Source of the DNA: DASXAI01 sp963728985
Lineage (GTDB): Bacteria; Actinomycetota; Acidimicrobiia; Acidimicrobiales; Ilumatobacteraceae
Direction of reading: 5' to 3'
Length of the DNA stretch: 54,909 nucleotides
Assembly (NCBI GenBank): GCA_963728985.1
Contig: CAVSME010000010.1
Location: 1 to 54,909 of the forward strand
Made by a program: the position numbers and the translations under genes. Positions 15,547-24,563 of the stretch are shown piece after piece (positions within the stretch are counted from its first letter, which is position 1; each line of letters starts with the position of its first letter). Below the pieces are notes generated by a model, which was not told the DNA's origin, did not search any database, and saw only the letters and a list, made by a program, of their open reading frames with translations.

Positions 15547-16211
15547 GACGGCTGTCCTTCGAACTCGGGTCGGCTCACGAGGTTCCCGGGGCCGACCACG
15601 ACGCTGGCGGTGATGCTGAGGCCGCCGCCCTGTTCCGGCGCCTCCTGCGACAGTGCGCTCACCCAGGCATCGCCGAAGTGGCCATTGGCGGCGATGGCGT
15701 CCAACCATGCGGCGACCACGTCCAGATCGGGCGCCGTGGCCGTCACCGACATCGTGCCGAGGCCGGCCGACGTGCCGGTGGTGGTGGTGGCCGGTGCCGT
15801 CGTCGCCGTCGTGGTGCCGGTGGCCGTGCCAGTGGTGGGCGCGGTGATCGAGGCATCGATCCCGCTGATGGCCACCCCAAGGGGCTCGCTCACGGCGTCG
15901 AGTTGCGCCCGGACCCCGGACCAGTCGACGTCGGCGTTGCGGGCAAAGGCGAGCACGGCGTCGGCCGCCGACACCGTCGCGCCCTGGCCGGCGGCCGCGG
16001 CAGTGCGCGCGACCAGCTCCGCTTGCGCGGTGGCCAGCTCGGCTTCCACATCGGCCCGTTCCGCCTTCGCCTCGGACAGCGCGTTGCCCTGGTGGAGATA
16101 GAGGGCCCCGGCGCCGATCAGCACGACGGCGCCGACACCGGCAACGATCAGCCGCGGCCGAGCGGTGCTGGCGCGACGCCCGCCGTCGGCCAGGAGGTTG
16201 ATCTGGCGGAC
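15543..16211 (-). CDS. pilN: PilN-like pilus assembly protein, continuous in frame with PilM
   Basis: The protein begins at the conserved RQINLLADGG motif, which in PilN is the PilM-binding N terminus. One transmembrane helix (LIVAGVGAVVLIGAGALYL), a coiled coil (KAERADVEAELATAQAEL) and a PilN ferredoxin-like domain interrupted by a Thr-rich insert follow. At the expected start the codon before RQINLL is GTC, not GTG, and no start codon or stop separates it from the PilM C terminus. It is either a PilM-PilN fusion or a hidden sequence error. The start given marks the family boundary only. Confidence 0.75.
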   Translation of the reverse strand, partial: VRQINLLADGGRRASTARPRLIVAGVGAVVLIGAGALYLHQGNALSEAKAERADVEAELATAQAELVARTAAAAGQGATVSAADAVLAFARNADVDWSGVRAQLDAVSEPLGVAISGIDASITAPTTGTATGTTTATTAPATTTTGTSAGLGTMSVTATAPDLDVVAAWLDAIAANGHFGDAWVSALSQEAPEQGGGLSITASVVVGPGNLVSRPEFEGQPS

Positions 16212-17271
16212 CCGAGTCCTCGCGCCACCAAGGGCCGTGCCCGTGGCCAGCCCCAGGAACGGTGTGGCCAGGGCCAGCTCTGCCGGAGCGAAGGTGGGCG
16301 CCGCGACGGCCACCCCGTCGAACGGGTTCAGCAACCGCACCGGCACGAGCAGGCGGCGCTCGAGTCGCTCGCGCACACCGGCCAGCAACGCGCCGCCGCC
16401 GGTGATGGCCACCGCCTGGATCGGTCGCCCACCAGGCAGGCGCTCGAAGTAGTCGAGCGAGTCACCAATCTCCTCGCAGAATCTCGGTGACGAACGGGTC
16501 GGTGGCGAGGAGAACCCGTGCCGCCATGTCGGCTTCGTGGTCAGGCACATGCCGCTTGAGGCGTTCGGCGTCGGCGGGGAGGATCGAGAGCTCGGTCGCG
16601 ATGCGGTCCGTGACATGGCGTCCCGACACGTTGGTGATCGTGCGGCTGAAGATCGGCTCACCGCTGCCATTGGCCGCAGTCACGACGATGGCGCCGGCTC
16701 CGATCGAGACGACGGCATCGCAACCACCCGCTCCGCCGGGGCCTGGGCCGGGGCCGGGACGCACGAGCCGGGCCAGCGCGCTGGCCGCCACGTCGACGTG
16801 CCCGACCCGCAACCCGGCCTGCCTGGCCGCCTCGATCAGCGGGCGGACGGCATCGCGCGGGGCTGCTGCCAAGAGGAGCTCGCGGGCGCCGCCATCAGGG
16901 CTCGGCTCGTCGAGTGATTGGAAGTCGAACACCGTCGCCTCGGGCGCCATGGGGACGTAGTCGCCGAGCTGGAGCTGCAAAGCGGCGCGCGTATCGCCCT
17001 CGGACAGCGTCGGCATGTCGACCGTACGGACGATGACGCGAGGTGAGGCGATGGCGACCCGCACTGATCGGCTCTTGAATCCGGCTTCCTTCCAGAGCTG
17101 GCGCAGCGCGATGGAGACGGCGCTGGGGTCGACCACCTCTCCCTCGGCGACGACGCCGGCCGGCAGCTCGACCTGCCCGTGGTGCTCCAACCGGGGCGGA
17201 TCGCCTCGGGTCAAGGACACGGCTCGGACGGCACTCGTCCCCACGTCGAGTCCGATCACCTTGTCCGCCAT
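16212..17271 (-). pseudogene. pilM: type IV pilus ATPase-fold protein PilM, frameshifted near 16476
   Basis: ATG 17271 begins MADKVIGLDVGTSAVRAVSL, the actin-fold phosphate-1 loop of PilM. SVRVAIASPRVIVRTVDMP and DAVVSIGAGAIVVTAAN follow as usual. Near 16476, after DPFVTEIL, one extra base puts the C-terminal third (IGDSLDYFERLPGG, AVAITGGGALLAG) in another frame. The rest of the fold is intact, so an indel error is plausible. PilM binds the N terminus of PilN in the cytoplasm. It is divergent from pilB across 136 bp, which must hold promoters for both directions. Confidence 0.85.
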
Positions 17272-17407
17272 GCCGGTCCCATCTCCCGAGGTCGTTGACC
17301 TCCCAGTCGGCCGGACCGGCGCCGACATGACCGTTACCGCTGATTCCTGGTGGTTTCTTCGGGCCAGGGGGTTCTTCGCGCCGTCACCCGTCCGAGGAGG
17401 AGAGGCA

Positions 17408-18961
17408 ATGGACAGGACGGTCACCAACGGCGCGGCCCCGGACATGGCGGAGTCCGCCTTGGAGCTGGTCGACCTCGGGGAACAGCGCCTGGATCCCGCC
17501 ATCGTCGGACTCCTGCCCGATTACATCGCCAAGCGCTGCCGCGCCATCCCGATCCGGCGGAGCGGCACCCGCCTCGTGGTGGGCATGGCCAACCCGGGAG
17601 ACCTGGCCGCTGTCGACGACCTGCGCGCCGTGCTGCGCGAGCCGTTCACGCGGGTGCGCGTCAGTGAGCAACAGCTCAACGACGTCCTGGCCCAGGCGAC
17701 GCGCCTCGAGGAGGAGGTGCTGTCGGTCGCCCAGATCGTGGCCGACGACCTGAACGAGCAGCAGGCCGACTTGGCCGGCCTCCGCTCGATCGTCGAAGAG
17801 GCCCCGATCGTCAAACTCGTGAACCTCGTCATCCTCCAAGCGGTCCAGGAGCGGGCGTCGGACATCCACGTGGAACCGGGCGAGCACGATCTCCGGATCC
17901 GCTTCCGCATCGACGGCGTGCTCCACGAGCGGATGCGCCAGCCCCGGTCCATCGCCGCCGGCGTCGTGTCCCGCCTCAAGGTCATGGCCGAGATCGACAT
18001 CGCCGAGCGCCGCATCCCCCAGGACGGCCGCATGTCCGTGAGCGTCGAGGGCCACACCGTGGACCTGCGGGTGTCGACGCTCCCGACGGTGCTGGGCGAG
18101 AAGGTCGTGATGCGGATCCTCGACCGCGCCAGCGGCATCCTCCCGCTGGAGGCGCTCGGCTTCCTCCCTCAGCAGCTCAGGCGCTTCGAGATGGCCTACC
18201 GGCGGCCGTACGGCGCCATCCTGGTCACCGGGCCGACGGGCTCCGGCAAGTCCACCACGCTCTACGCCACCATCAACCTGCTGAACGAGACGTCACGGAA
18301 CATCGTGACCGTCGAGGATCCGGTCGAGTACCGGATGCCGAGCATCAGCCAGGTCCAGGTGAACCCGAAGGCCGGGCTCACCTTCGCCAACGCGCTGCGC
18401 TCCATCCTCCGCCAGGACCCCGACATCCTGCTGGTCGGCGAGATCCGCGACCGGGAGACGGGCGTCCTCGCCATCGAGGCCGCGCTGACCGGCCACCTCA
18501 TGCTGTCGACCCTCCACACCAACGACGCGCCGTCGAGTCCGCTGCGCCTCGTCGAGATGGGCATCGAGCCGTTCCTCGTAACCTCCGCGCTCGATTGCGT
18601 GGTCGCCCAACGTCTGGCCCGGCGCCTGTGTGATCGGTGCAAGTTGCCGCACCGGCCCGACACCGACCAGCTGCTGGCCAGCGGTTGGGACATGTCGCGG
18701 CTGGCGGATGAACCGCCGGAGCTGTTCCGAGCCGTCGGCTGCGCGGCGTGCGGCCAGACCGGCTACCGCGGCCGCCTCGCCATCCACGAGGTGCTCCTCG
18801 TCACCGAGGAGATCGAACGGCTGATCATCGCCCGCGCCGCGTCCGACGACCTGAAGCACGTCGCCGTGCAGCAGGGCATGGTGACGCTCCGCCAGGACGG
18901 CCTGGCCAAGGTGGAGGCCGGCCACACCACGCTCGAGGAAGTGTCCCGTGTCGTTGCCTGA
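17408..18961 (+). CDS. pilB: type IV pilus extension ATPase PilB
   Basis: This 517-residue GspE/PilB ATPase starts at ATG 17408 behind GAGGAGGAGAGG. The N-terminal T2SSE_N domain covers about residues 15-115. The motor domain has DIHVEPGEHDLRIRFRIDG, Walker A GPTGSGKSTT, the Asp box and Walker B (DPDILLVGEIRD), LSTLHTNDAPSS, and the tetracysteine zinc site CDRCKLPH...CAACGQTGYRGR typical of assembly ATPases. It powers pilus polymerisation. It is followed by pilT and pilC in an apparent operon. Confidence 0.95.
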   Translation: MDRTVTNGAAPDMAESALELVDLGEQRLDPAIVGLLPDYIAKRCRAIPIRRSGTRLVVGMANPGDLAAVDDLRAVLREPFTRVRVSEQQLNDVLAQATRLEEEVLSVAQIVADDLNEQQADLAGLRSIVEEAPIVKLVNLVILQAVQERASDIHVEPGEHDLRIRFRIDGVLHERMRQPRSIAAGVVSRLKVMAEIDIAERRIPQDGRMSVSVEGHTVDLRVSTLPTVLGEKVVMRILDRASGILPLEALGFLPQQLRRFEMAYRRPYGAILVTGPTGSGKSTTLYATINLLNETSRNIVTVEDPVEYRMPSISQVQVNPKAGLTFANALRSILRQDPDILLVGEIRDRETGVLAIEAALTGHLMLSTLHTNDAPSSPLRLVEMGIEPFLVTSALDCVVAQRLARRLCDRCKLPHRPDTDQLLASGWDMSRLADEPPELFRAVGCAACGQTGYRGRLAIHEVLLVTEEIERLIIARAASDDLKHVAVQQGMVTLRQDGLAKVEAGHTTLEEVSRVVA

Positions 18962-18988
18962 TCGGGCAGAAGAGAAGGTGGCTCAGCC

Positions 18989-20593
18989 ATGCGCACGATG
19001 ACCGAGAGTCCCGACGCACAACTCAGCAACTACCTCGTGAGCAGTGGCTTGCTCGGGGTGCAACAGGCCGCTGACCTGATGGCGGACTCGGCCCGTACGG
19101 GCATCTCGTTCGTCAACCGCCTCGTGGCCGGCCGTCTCGTGAGCCAGCAGGCGCTGGCGCAGGGTCTCGCCGTCGTGGCCGGCCTGCGGTACGTGCCGCC
19201 GTCGCACCTCCATCCCGCTCGCCGGGCCGTGGAGCTCTTCACCGCCGACCAGGCGCGTGAGGTACGGGGCCTGCCGATCATGGTCGACGAGTCCCACGTG
19301 ACGATGGCCTTCGCCATGCCGCCGCCGCCCGAGCAGCTCGGGCAGGCCCGCGCCATCGCTCATCGACCGGTCGTCGCCGTCATCGCCGAGATCGACGCGC
19401 TGCGCGAGGCCACCCGAGCCGCCTACAGCCCTGAGGCCGGCGAGCGAGACGATCCCGCTTGGGAGTCACCCGCCGGCGTCGAGGCCGGTGTGCCGGCCAC
19501 CCCCGCCGAGATCGTGCCGGCGCACATCGACGAGCTCCTGCTGCAACTCCTCGAGATGAACGGCTCGGACCTCCACCTGGCTGCAGGGGCGAAGCCGACG
19601 GCGCGGGTGCACGGGCGGCTGCGCTCGATGGATCAGTTCGTCCGCCTCGACTCCGATCGGGTGAAGGAGCTGGTGTACAGCGCCCTCACGGACAAGCAGA
19701 TCGCCGCCTTCGAGCACGAGAAGGAACTGGACATCGCCTACACCATCCCGACCCAGAGCCGGTTCCGCATGAACGTCTTCATGCAGCGCGGCTCGGTGGG
19801 GTCGGTGCTGCGCGTCATCCCCTTCGAGATCCCGCCGTTCGATGAGCTCGGGCTGCCCGCCAGCGTGCGCAAGCTGACCGAGCTCCCCCGCGGGCTGGTC
19901 CTGGTGACCGGCCCGACCGGATCGGGGAAGTCGACGACGCTGGCGTCGCTGCTCGACATCATCAACCGCACCAAGGCCGTCCACATCATCTCGTGCGAGG
20001 ATCCCATCGAGTTCCTCCACACCCACCAGCGCGCCATCGTCAACCAGCGCCAGGTCGGCGAGGACACGGCTTCGTTCGCGACGGCGCTGCGGCGGGTGCT
20101 GCGCGAGGACCCCGACGTGATCCTCGTCGGGGAGATGCGCGACCTCGAGACCATCCAGATGGCGTTGACGGCCGCCGAGACGGGTCACCTCGTGCTCGGC
20201 ACGCTGCACACGCAGTCGGCGCCACAGACGGTGGAGCGCATCGTCGACGTCTTCCCGCCCGAACAGCAAGGGCAGATCCGGGTGATGCTGGCCACCACGC
20301 TTCAGGGTGTGGTCACGCAGCAGTTGCTCCCGACCAAGGACGGGAACGGGCGCGTCGTGGCCGCCGAGGTGCTGATCGCCACGCCGGCGGTGCGGAACCT
20401 GATCCGGAGCGAGAAGGGCTTCCAGCTGGCGACGGTGATGCAGGCCGGCGCGGAGTACGGCATGGTCACCATGGATCAGGCGCTGGCGGCGTTGGTCAAC
20501 ACCCGCAAGATCAGCATCGAGACGGCGACCGAGCACGCCGCCAACGTCGAGGACCTACGAGACCTGCTCGGACTCAAGCGGGAACGAGGCTGA
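18989..20593 (+). CDS. pilT: type IV pilus retraction ATPase PilT with extra N-terminal domain
   Basis: The motor half (from about residue 170) is PilT: SDLHLAAGAKPTARVHG, Walker A GPTGSGKSTT, DPDVILVGEMRDLET, LGTLHTQSA and the PilT-specific AVRNLIR motif, without the zinc cysteines of PilB. At 534 residues it is about 190 longer than ordinary PilT. The extra N-terminal part (LSNYLVSSGLLGVQQAADLM...NRLVAGRLVSQQALAQGLAVVAGL) resembles the T2SSE_N/MshEN domain of extension ATPases. The start may be ATG 18989 or 18998. It drives retraction and twitching-type motility. Confidence 0.92.
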   Translation: MRTMTESPDAQLSNYLVSSGLLGVQQAADLMADSARTGISFVNRLVAGRLVSQQALAQGLAVVAGLRYVPPSHLHPARRAVELFTADQAREVRGLPIMVDESHVTMAFAMPPPPEQLGQARAIAHRPVVAVIAEIDALREATRAAYSPEAGERDDPAWESPAGVEAGVPATPAEIVPAHIDELLLQLLEMNGSDLHLAAGAKPTARVHGRLRSMDQFVRLDSDRVKELVYSALTDKQIAAFEHEKELDIAYTIPTQSRFRMNVFMQRGSVGSVLRVIPFEIPPFDELGLPASVRKLTELPRGLVLVTGPTGSGKSTTLASLLDIINRTKAVHIISCEDPIEFLHTHQRAIVNQRQVGEDTASFATALRRVLREDPDVILVGEMRDLETIQMALTAAETGHLVLGTLHTQSAPQTVERIVDVFPPEQQGQIRVMLATTLQGVVTQQLLPTKDGNGRVVAAEVLIATPAVRNLIRSEKGFQLATVMQAGAEYGMVTMDQALAALVNTRKISIETATEHAANVEDLRDLLGLKRERG

Positions 20594-20595
20594 GC

Positions 20596-21807
20596 ATGTC
20601 GACCACGTATGTCTACAAGGTCCGGGACAAGGCCGGACGCCTGGTCGAAGGCAGCCTCGAAGCGCAGAACGAGCAGCTCGTGGTGACGCGTCTGCGCGAC
20701 ATGGGCTACGTGCCGCTGAGCGTGGCTCGCAAGTCCCGGTCGCCGCTGACGATGGAGATCCGGGTCGGGCAGAAGTCCAACCTCAAGGATCTCGTCGTCT
20801 TCTCCCGGCAGCTGGCGACCATGATCGACGCCGGCTTGTCGATCCTGCGGGCGCTGTCGATCCTCTCGGAGCAGACCGAGTCCAAGACGCTGGCCAAGGT
20901 GATCGCCGACATGAAGGTGGACATCGAGCAGGGCCTGTCGTTCTCGCAGGCGGTGGCCCGCCAATCGAAGACCTTCCCACCGATCTACCTCGCCATGGTC
21001 CGCGCCGGCGAGAGCGGTGGCGTGCTCGACGAGGTCATGGAGCGGCTGGCCAGCACGCTGGAAAAGCAGATGGAGCTGCGGGCCAAGATCAAGTCGGCCA
21101 TGACGTATCCGATCGTGGTCGCCGGCATCGTCGTGCTCATCGTGACCGCGATGCTCCTGTTCGTCGTCCCGATGTTCGAGGGCATGTACAAGGATCTCGG
21201 CGGCCAGCTCCCGGTGCCGACCCGCATCCTCATCACCGCTTCCGGGCTCCTGACCAAGACGTGGTGGCTGCTCGCCATCCTCATCATCGGAGCAGTGGTC
21301 CTGTTCCGCCGGTGGGTGGCGACGCCCGAAGGTCGCCTGCAATTCGACCGCTTCAAGCTGCGGCTGCCGATCTTCGGCCCACTGATGCGCAAGACGGCGC
21401 TGGCCCGCTTCGCTCGCACGCTGGCGTCGCTCGTGCGCTCCGGCGTGCCGATCATGGAGTCGCTGGACATCGTCGGTGAGACGGCGGGCAACGCCGTCAT
21501 CTCCACCGCCCTGGTGGAGACCCGCGAGCGCGTGCGGCTGGGCGAGTCGGTCTCGGCCGCCCTCACCAACGACGAGGTGTTCCCGCCGATGGTGGTGCAG
21601 ATGATCGCCGTGGGCGAAGAGACCGGTGCCCTGGATCACCTGCTGGAGAAGATCGCCGACTTCTACGACGGCGAGGTGCAGAGCACCGTGGACTCGCTCA
21701 CGTCACTGATCGAGCCCGGGCTCATGGTGTTCATGGGTGTCGCGGTCGGCGGCATGGTCATCGCCCTCTACCTGCCCATGTTCCAGCTGATCAACCTCGT
21801 GAAGTAG
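20596..21807 (+). CDS. pilC: type IV pilus platform protein PilC
   Basis: This 403-residue inner-membrane protein has two GspF/PilC domains (FSRQLATMIDAGLSILRALSILSEQ and FARTLASLVRSGVPIMESLDIV) and three long hydrophobic helices, ending with MVIALYLPMFQLINLV. ATG 20596 is two bases after the pilT stop. PilC forms the platform on which PilB and PilT act. Confidence 0.95.
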   Translation: MSTTYVYKVRDKAGRLVEGSLEAQNEQLVVTRLRDMGYVPLSVARKSRSPLTMEIRVGQKSNLKDLVVFSRQLATMIDAGLSILRALSILSEQTESKTLAKVIADMKVDIEQGLSFSQAVARQSKTFPPIYLAMVRAGESGGVLDEVMERLASTLEKQMELRAKIKSAMTYPIVVAGIVVLIVTAMLLFVVPMFEGMYKDLGGQLPVPTRILITASGLLTKTWWLLAILIIGAVVLFRRWVATPEGRLQFDRFKLRLPIFGPLMRKTALARFARTLASLVRSGVPIMESLDIVGETAGNAVISTALVETRERVRLGESVSAALTNDEVFPPMVVQMIAVGEETGALDHLLEKIADFYDGEVQSTVDSLTSLIEPGLMVFMGVAVGGMVIALYLPMFQLINLVK

Positions 21808-21811
21808 GGCC

Positions 21812-22576
21812 TCAGCCCAGCCAGGCGTGCACGAGGGGCTGGCCCCACACGATCGTGACGAGGGCGCCGGCGGCAAGGAACGGGCCGAACGGGATCTGCA
21901 TCCGACGACCTCCACGACGGACGGCGAGCCACCCGACGCCGACGACGGCACCGAGACCGAAGGCCAGGAAGAGGGCGGCTGGGACCTGCGCGAGGCCGAG
22001 CCAGCCGATGTGCAACCCGATCAGCCCGGCGAAGCGCACGTCGCCGAAGCCCATGGCCCGGGGGGAGATCTCATGCAGGAGGAGCAACGCGGCGGCCGCC
22101 CCGGCGGCGCCGATCGCCGCGCCCACCAGCCGGGAAGGCTCACCGTCGAGCAAAGCGCTCATCGTGAGCAGCACGGCGCCGGCGACGGCGCCGCCGTAGA
22201 TGAGCTGGCGGGGCAGCGTCAGGGTGTCGATGTCGATGCCGGCCAGCGCCACGGCCAGCGCGGTGAACACGAGGAACGGCAGCAAGGCCAGCGTGAGCCC
22301 GAAGCGGATGCCAACAGCCACGAACAGCAGGCCCGTGATCAGCTCGACGATCGGATAGCGCAGGCTGATCGGCGCCCGGCACCCCCGGCACCCGCCCCGC
22401 AGGAAGACCCACGACAGCACAGGGACGAGGTCGCGCCCGCGGAGCTGCATCTCACAGTTCGGACAGTGCGACGGGGGCTGCACCACGGAGCCCCCACGGG
22501 GAACTCGCCAGATGACGACGTTCAGGAACGAGCCGACGCACAGGCCGAGCACGAACAACACGACGAGAAGGCTCAC
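21812..22576 (-). CDS. pilD: type IV prepilin peptidase PilD
   Basis: The 254-residue polytopic membrane protein begins with GSFLNVVIWRVPRGGS, has the two zinc CxxC pairs (CPNCEMQL, CRGCRAPISL), RYPIVELITG, and the two catalytic aspartates in GIDIDTLTLP and GFGDVRFAG. It cleaves and N-methylates the prepilins of this locus. It is convergent with pilC, only 4 bp apart. Confidence 0.95.
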   Translation of the reverse strand: MSLLVVLFVLGLCVGSFLNVVIWRVPRGGSVVQPPSHCPNCEMQLRGRDLVPVLSWVFLRGGCRGCRAPISLRYPIVELITGLLFVAVGIRFGLTLALLPFLVFTALAVALAGIDIDTLTLPRQLIYGGAVAGAVLLTMSALLDGEPSRLVGAAIGAAGAAAALLLLHEISPRAMGFGDVRFAGLIGLHIGWLGLAQVPAALFLAFGLGAVVGVGWLAVRRGGRRMQIPFGPFLAAGALVTIVWGQPLVHAWLG

Positions 22577-22617
22577 GCCCTCCTCATCGGCACGGCCGCC
22601 CGCCGTTCAAGCCTGTG

Positions 22618-23511
22618 CTACGCCGCGATGGCGGCGGCGCGACCGCGACTGACGCGGTCACCGACCGACGAGGAGTCGGCCACGAGCTGGTAGTAGGCGT
22701 GCTTGCGGCGACCCACGCGGCTCGTCATCTCGTCGAGGTCCTCCACCCGGTCCGGGTCGAGCTGGGCGTTCAGCCCGTCACGGAGCAGCGCCACGGCCCG
22801 GCCGCACAGCTGCGAGACGCGCGATGCCGTCACGCCGAGCTCGAGGGCGATGTCCTGCATCTCCCGGCCGTCGAAGAAGTGGGCCACGACGATGGTCCGC
22901 AGACGATCGGGGAGCGCAGCGACGGCGTCGATGAGGTAGCCGCGCAGCTCGGCGTCGAGCAGCTCTGCGAGGGGGCCGCCCTCGCTGCCGTCGGCCCGGT
23001 CGGCCACGTCGTTGCCCTCGAAGTCGCCGGCCGAGCGCTCGAGATGGGCGGCGCGGGCCACGTCCACGCGGGTCTGGCGCACCGCCGCCACATCGAGGTC
23101 GAGGTGGGCCGCCGTCTCGGCGTCGGTCGGGGGCCGGCCCAGCGCGTCCTGCAGCGCCAGCGCCGCTGCGTTGACCTGGTTGGCCCGCCGCCGGGCGCCC
23201 CGGCTGAGCGGGTCGCGGCCCCGGAGCTCGTCGAGCACCGCCCCCTTGATGCGCAGGCGGGCGAAGGCCTGGAAGGTGACCCCCCGACCGGCGTCGTAGC
23301 TGTGAGCCGCCTGGGTGAGGCCGAGGAGGCCCGCCGAGATCAGCTCGTCGCGATCCACGAACCGGGGGAGGCGGATGGCCACGTCGGCCACCACATGGCG
23401 GACCAGGGGCAACATGGCGGCCACACGGGCCTCGATCTCGGCCGCGCTCGGGCCGTCCATGCTGGTGAGAGGGGCTGCCGGGGCGCGTTCGAACAGGGGT
23501 AGGTGGGGCAC
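22618..23511 (-). CDS. FliA/WhiG-type alternative sigma factor
   Basis: This 297-residue sigma-70 family protein starts at GTG 23511 with GGAGG 6 bp upstream. Region 2 is LVRHVVADVAIRLPRFVDRDELISAGLLGL and FQAFARLRIKGAVLDELR, the FliA/WhiG form. Region 3 follows (LGRPPTDAETAAHLDLD), and region 4.2 is MQDIALELGVTASRVSQL. Such factors control flagellar genes or, in Streptomyces, sporulation. Its position at the end of the pilus locus and next to prepilin peptidase suggests control of pili or motility, which is an inference. Confidence 0.92.
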   Translation of the reverse strand: MPHLPLFERAPAAPLTSMDGPSAAEIEARVAAMLPLVRHVVADVAIRLPRFVDRDELISAGLLGLTQAAHSYDAGRGVTFQAFARLRIKGAVLDELRGRDPLSRGARRRANQVNAAALALQDALGRPPTDAETAAHLDLDVAAVRQTRVDVARAAHLERSAGDFEGNDVADRADGSEGGPLAELLDAELRGYLIDAVAALPDRLRTIVVAHFFDGREMQDIALELGVTASRVSQLCGRAVALLRDGLNAQLDPDRVEDLDEMTSRVGRRKHAYYQLVADSSSVGDRVSRGRAAAIAA

Positions 23512-23808
23512 GGTGGTCCTCCGGGATGTGGGCCGGCGCCACGATCTCCGCCGCCGGACTCGCTGGTTGTCCTAGCGCTCCGTGTTCGCCTAACCACGTA
23601 CCGCCATCAGAGGGACACCATTGACTACTCCGAATGACGGACCCTCAGAGTGACTTCCGTCACTTCTGCTCACATTTTGTGGTGACTGAGCCGCTCGCCG
23701 TGGCTGGCAGCTACGGGGCGGCTCGCCTGCGGCAGCATGGCCGTCACCGGTGCGAGAGACTCCCCTGCTTCACCCCTTTCGACGAACCGACGACTGGCGA
23801 GGGCCTCG
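23512..23808. other. 297-bp intergenic region without a recognisable gene
   Basis: The region separates the divergent sigma factor and the decayed lipase. It is lower in GC than its surroundings around 23600-23700. It contains a repeated GTCACTTC/TCAC-like stretch (23650-23690) and a TTGACT hexamer near 23621. No clear -10 pairing, riboswitch consensus or terminator was found. Confidence 0.4.
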
Positions 23809-24472
23809 ATGAGCATCCGGGACTGGACGACGCGACACCACTGGCTGCTGATCATCGCCGCCCTCGTCGTCGTGGCCCTGCCGCTGGCGTGGTTCACCTT
23901 CCAGTGGGCGGTGGAGCCGGGAGAGCCATCGGACTTCTACCGGGTCGAGGCGGGCACGTCCATCGGTGCGCCCGGCACCGTTCTCCGCACCCAATCGTTG
24001 TCGTCGACGAAGGTCGGCGCGCCGGTCTGGCGTGTCCTGGGGTCGACAAGTTGATCGCCGACGGCCACGTCGTGGTGGCCACCGACTATCCCGGCCTCGG
24101 CACGCCGGGCCCGCATCCGTACCTGGTCGGCCAGAGCGAAGGCCGTGCCGTGCTCGACAGCATCCGGGCCGCCAAGGCCATCGTCGAGCCGGGCACTGAC
24201 CCACCGAGCGCCGTCTTCGGCCATTCGCAGCGAAGGCGCAGTCGTGCATCTCGACGCTCGCGAGACCGTGGCTCGCGTCGGCGAGCGCTGCATCATCACC
24301 ACGGAGCAAGGCGGGCGCCGCAATCGCCTACGACACCTACGTCGGCGAGGACCACTTCGCGGTGCGGACGGCGTCGGCACCGACGGTCGTCGAGTGGCTC
24401 GAGCAGCGGCTCGGCGGCACCGCTGCGCCCCCTGGGTGCACGACCACCGAAGTGCCGAAGGCGGCCCACTAG
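23809..24472 (+). pseudogene. decayed secreted lipase-like alpha/beta hydrolase
   Basis: ATG 23809 begins a signal/anchor segment (WLLIIAALVVVALPLAWFTF). Positions 24030-24230 read ADGHVVVATDYPGLGTPGPH, LVGQSEGRAVLDSIRAA and FGHSQ in a different frame, the nucleophile-elbow region of secretory lipases. The end, PTVVEWLEQRLGGTAAPPGC, is in a further frame and closes at 24472. At least two frame changes and a large loss of the catalytic middle part mean it cannot encode an active enzyme. Confidence 0.7.
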
Positions 24473-24563
24473 CCGACGGCGCCGCCGCCGCCCGACGGGA
24501 AGTCGTACACGTCCCGGCGGAATCACTGGTCGAAACCGAGACGGGTACTACCGTCGTCCCGCA

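Noticed and set aside
23512..23808. Riboswitch or structured leader before the lipase remnant
   Set aside because: No conserved c-di-GMP, cobalamin or c-di-AMP riboswitch core could be matched.
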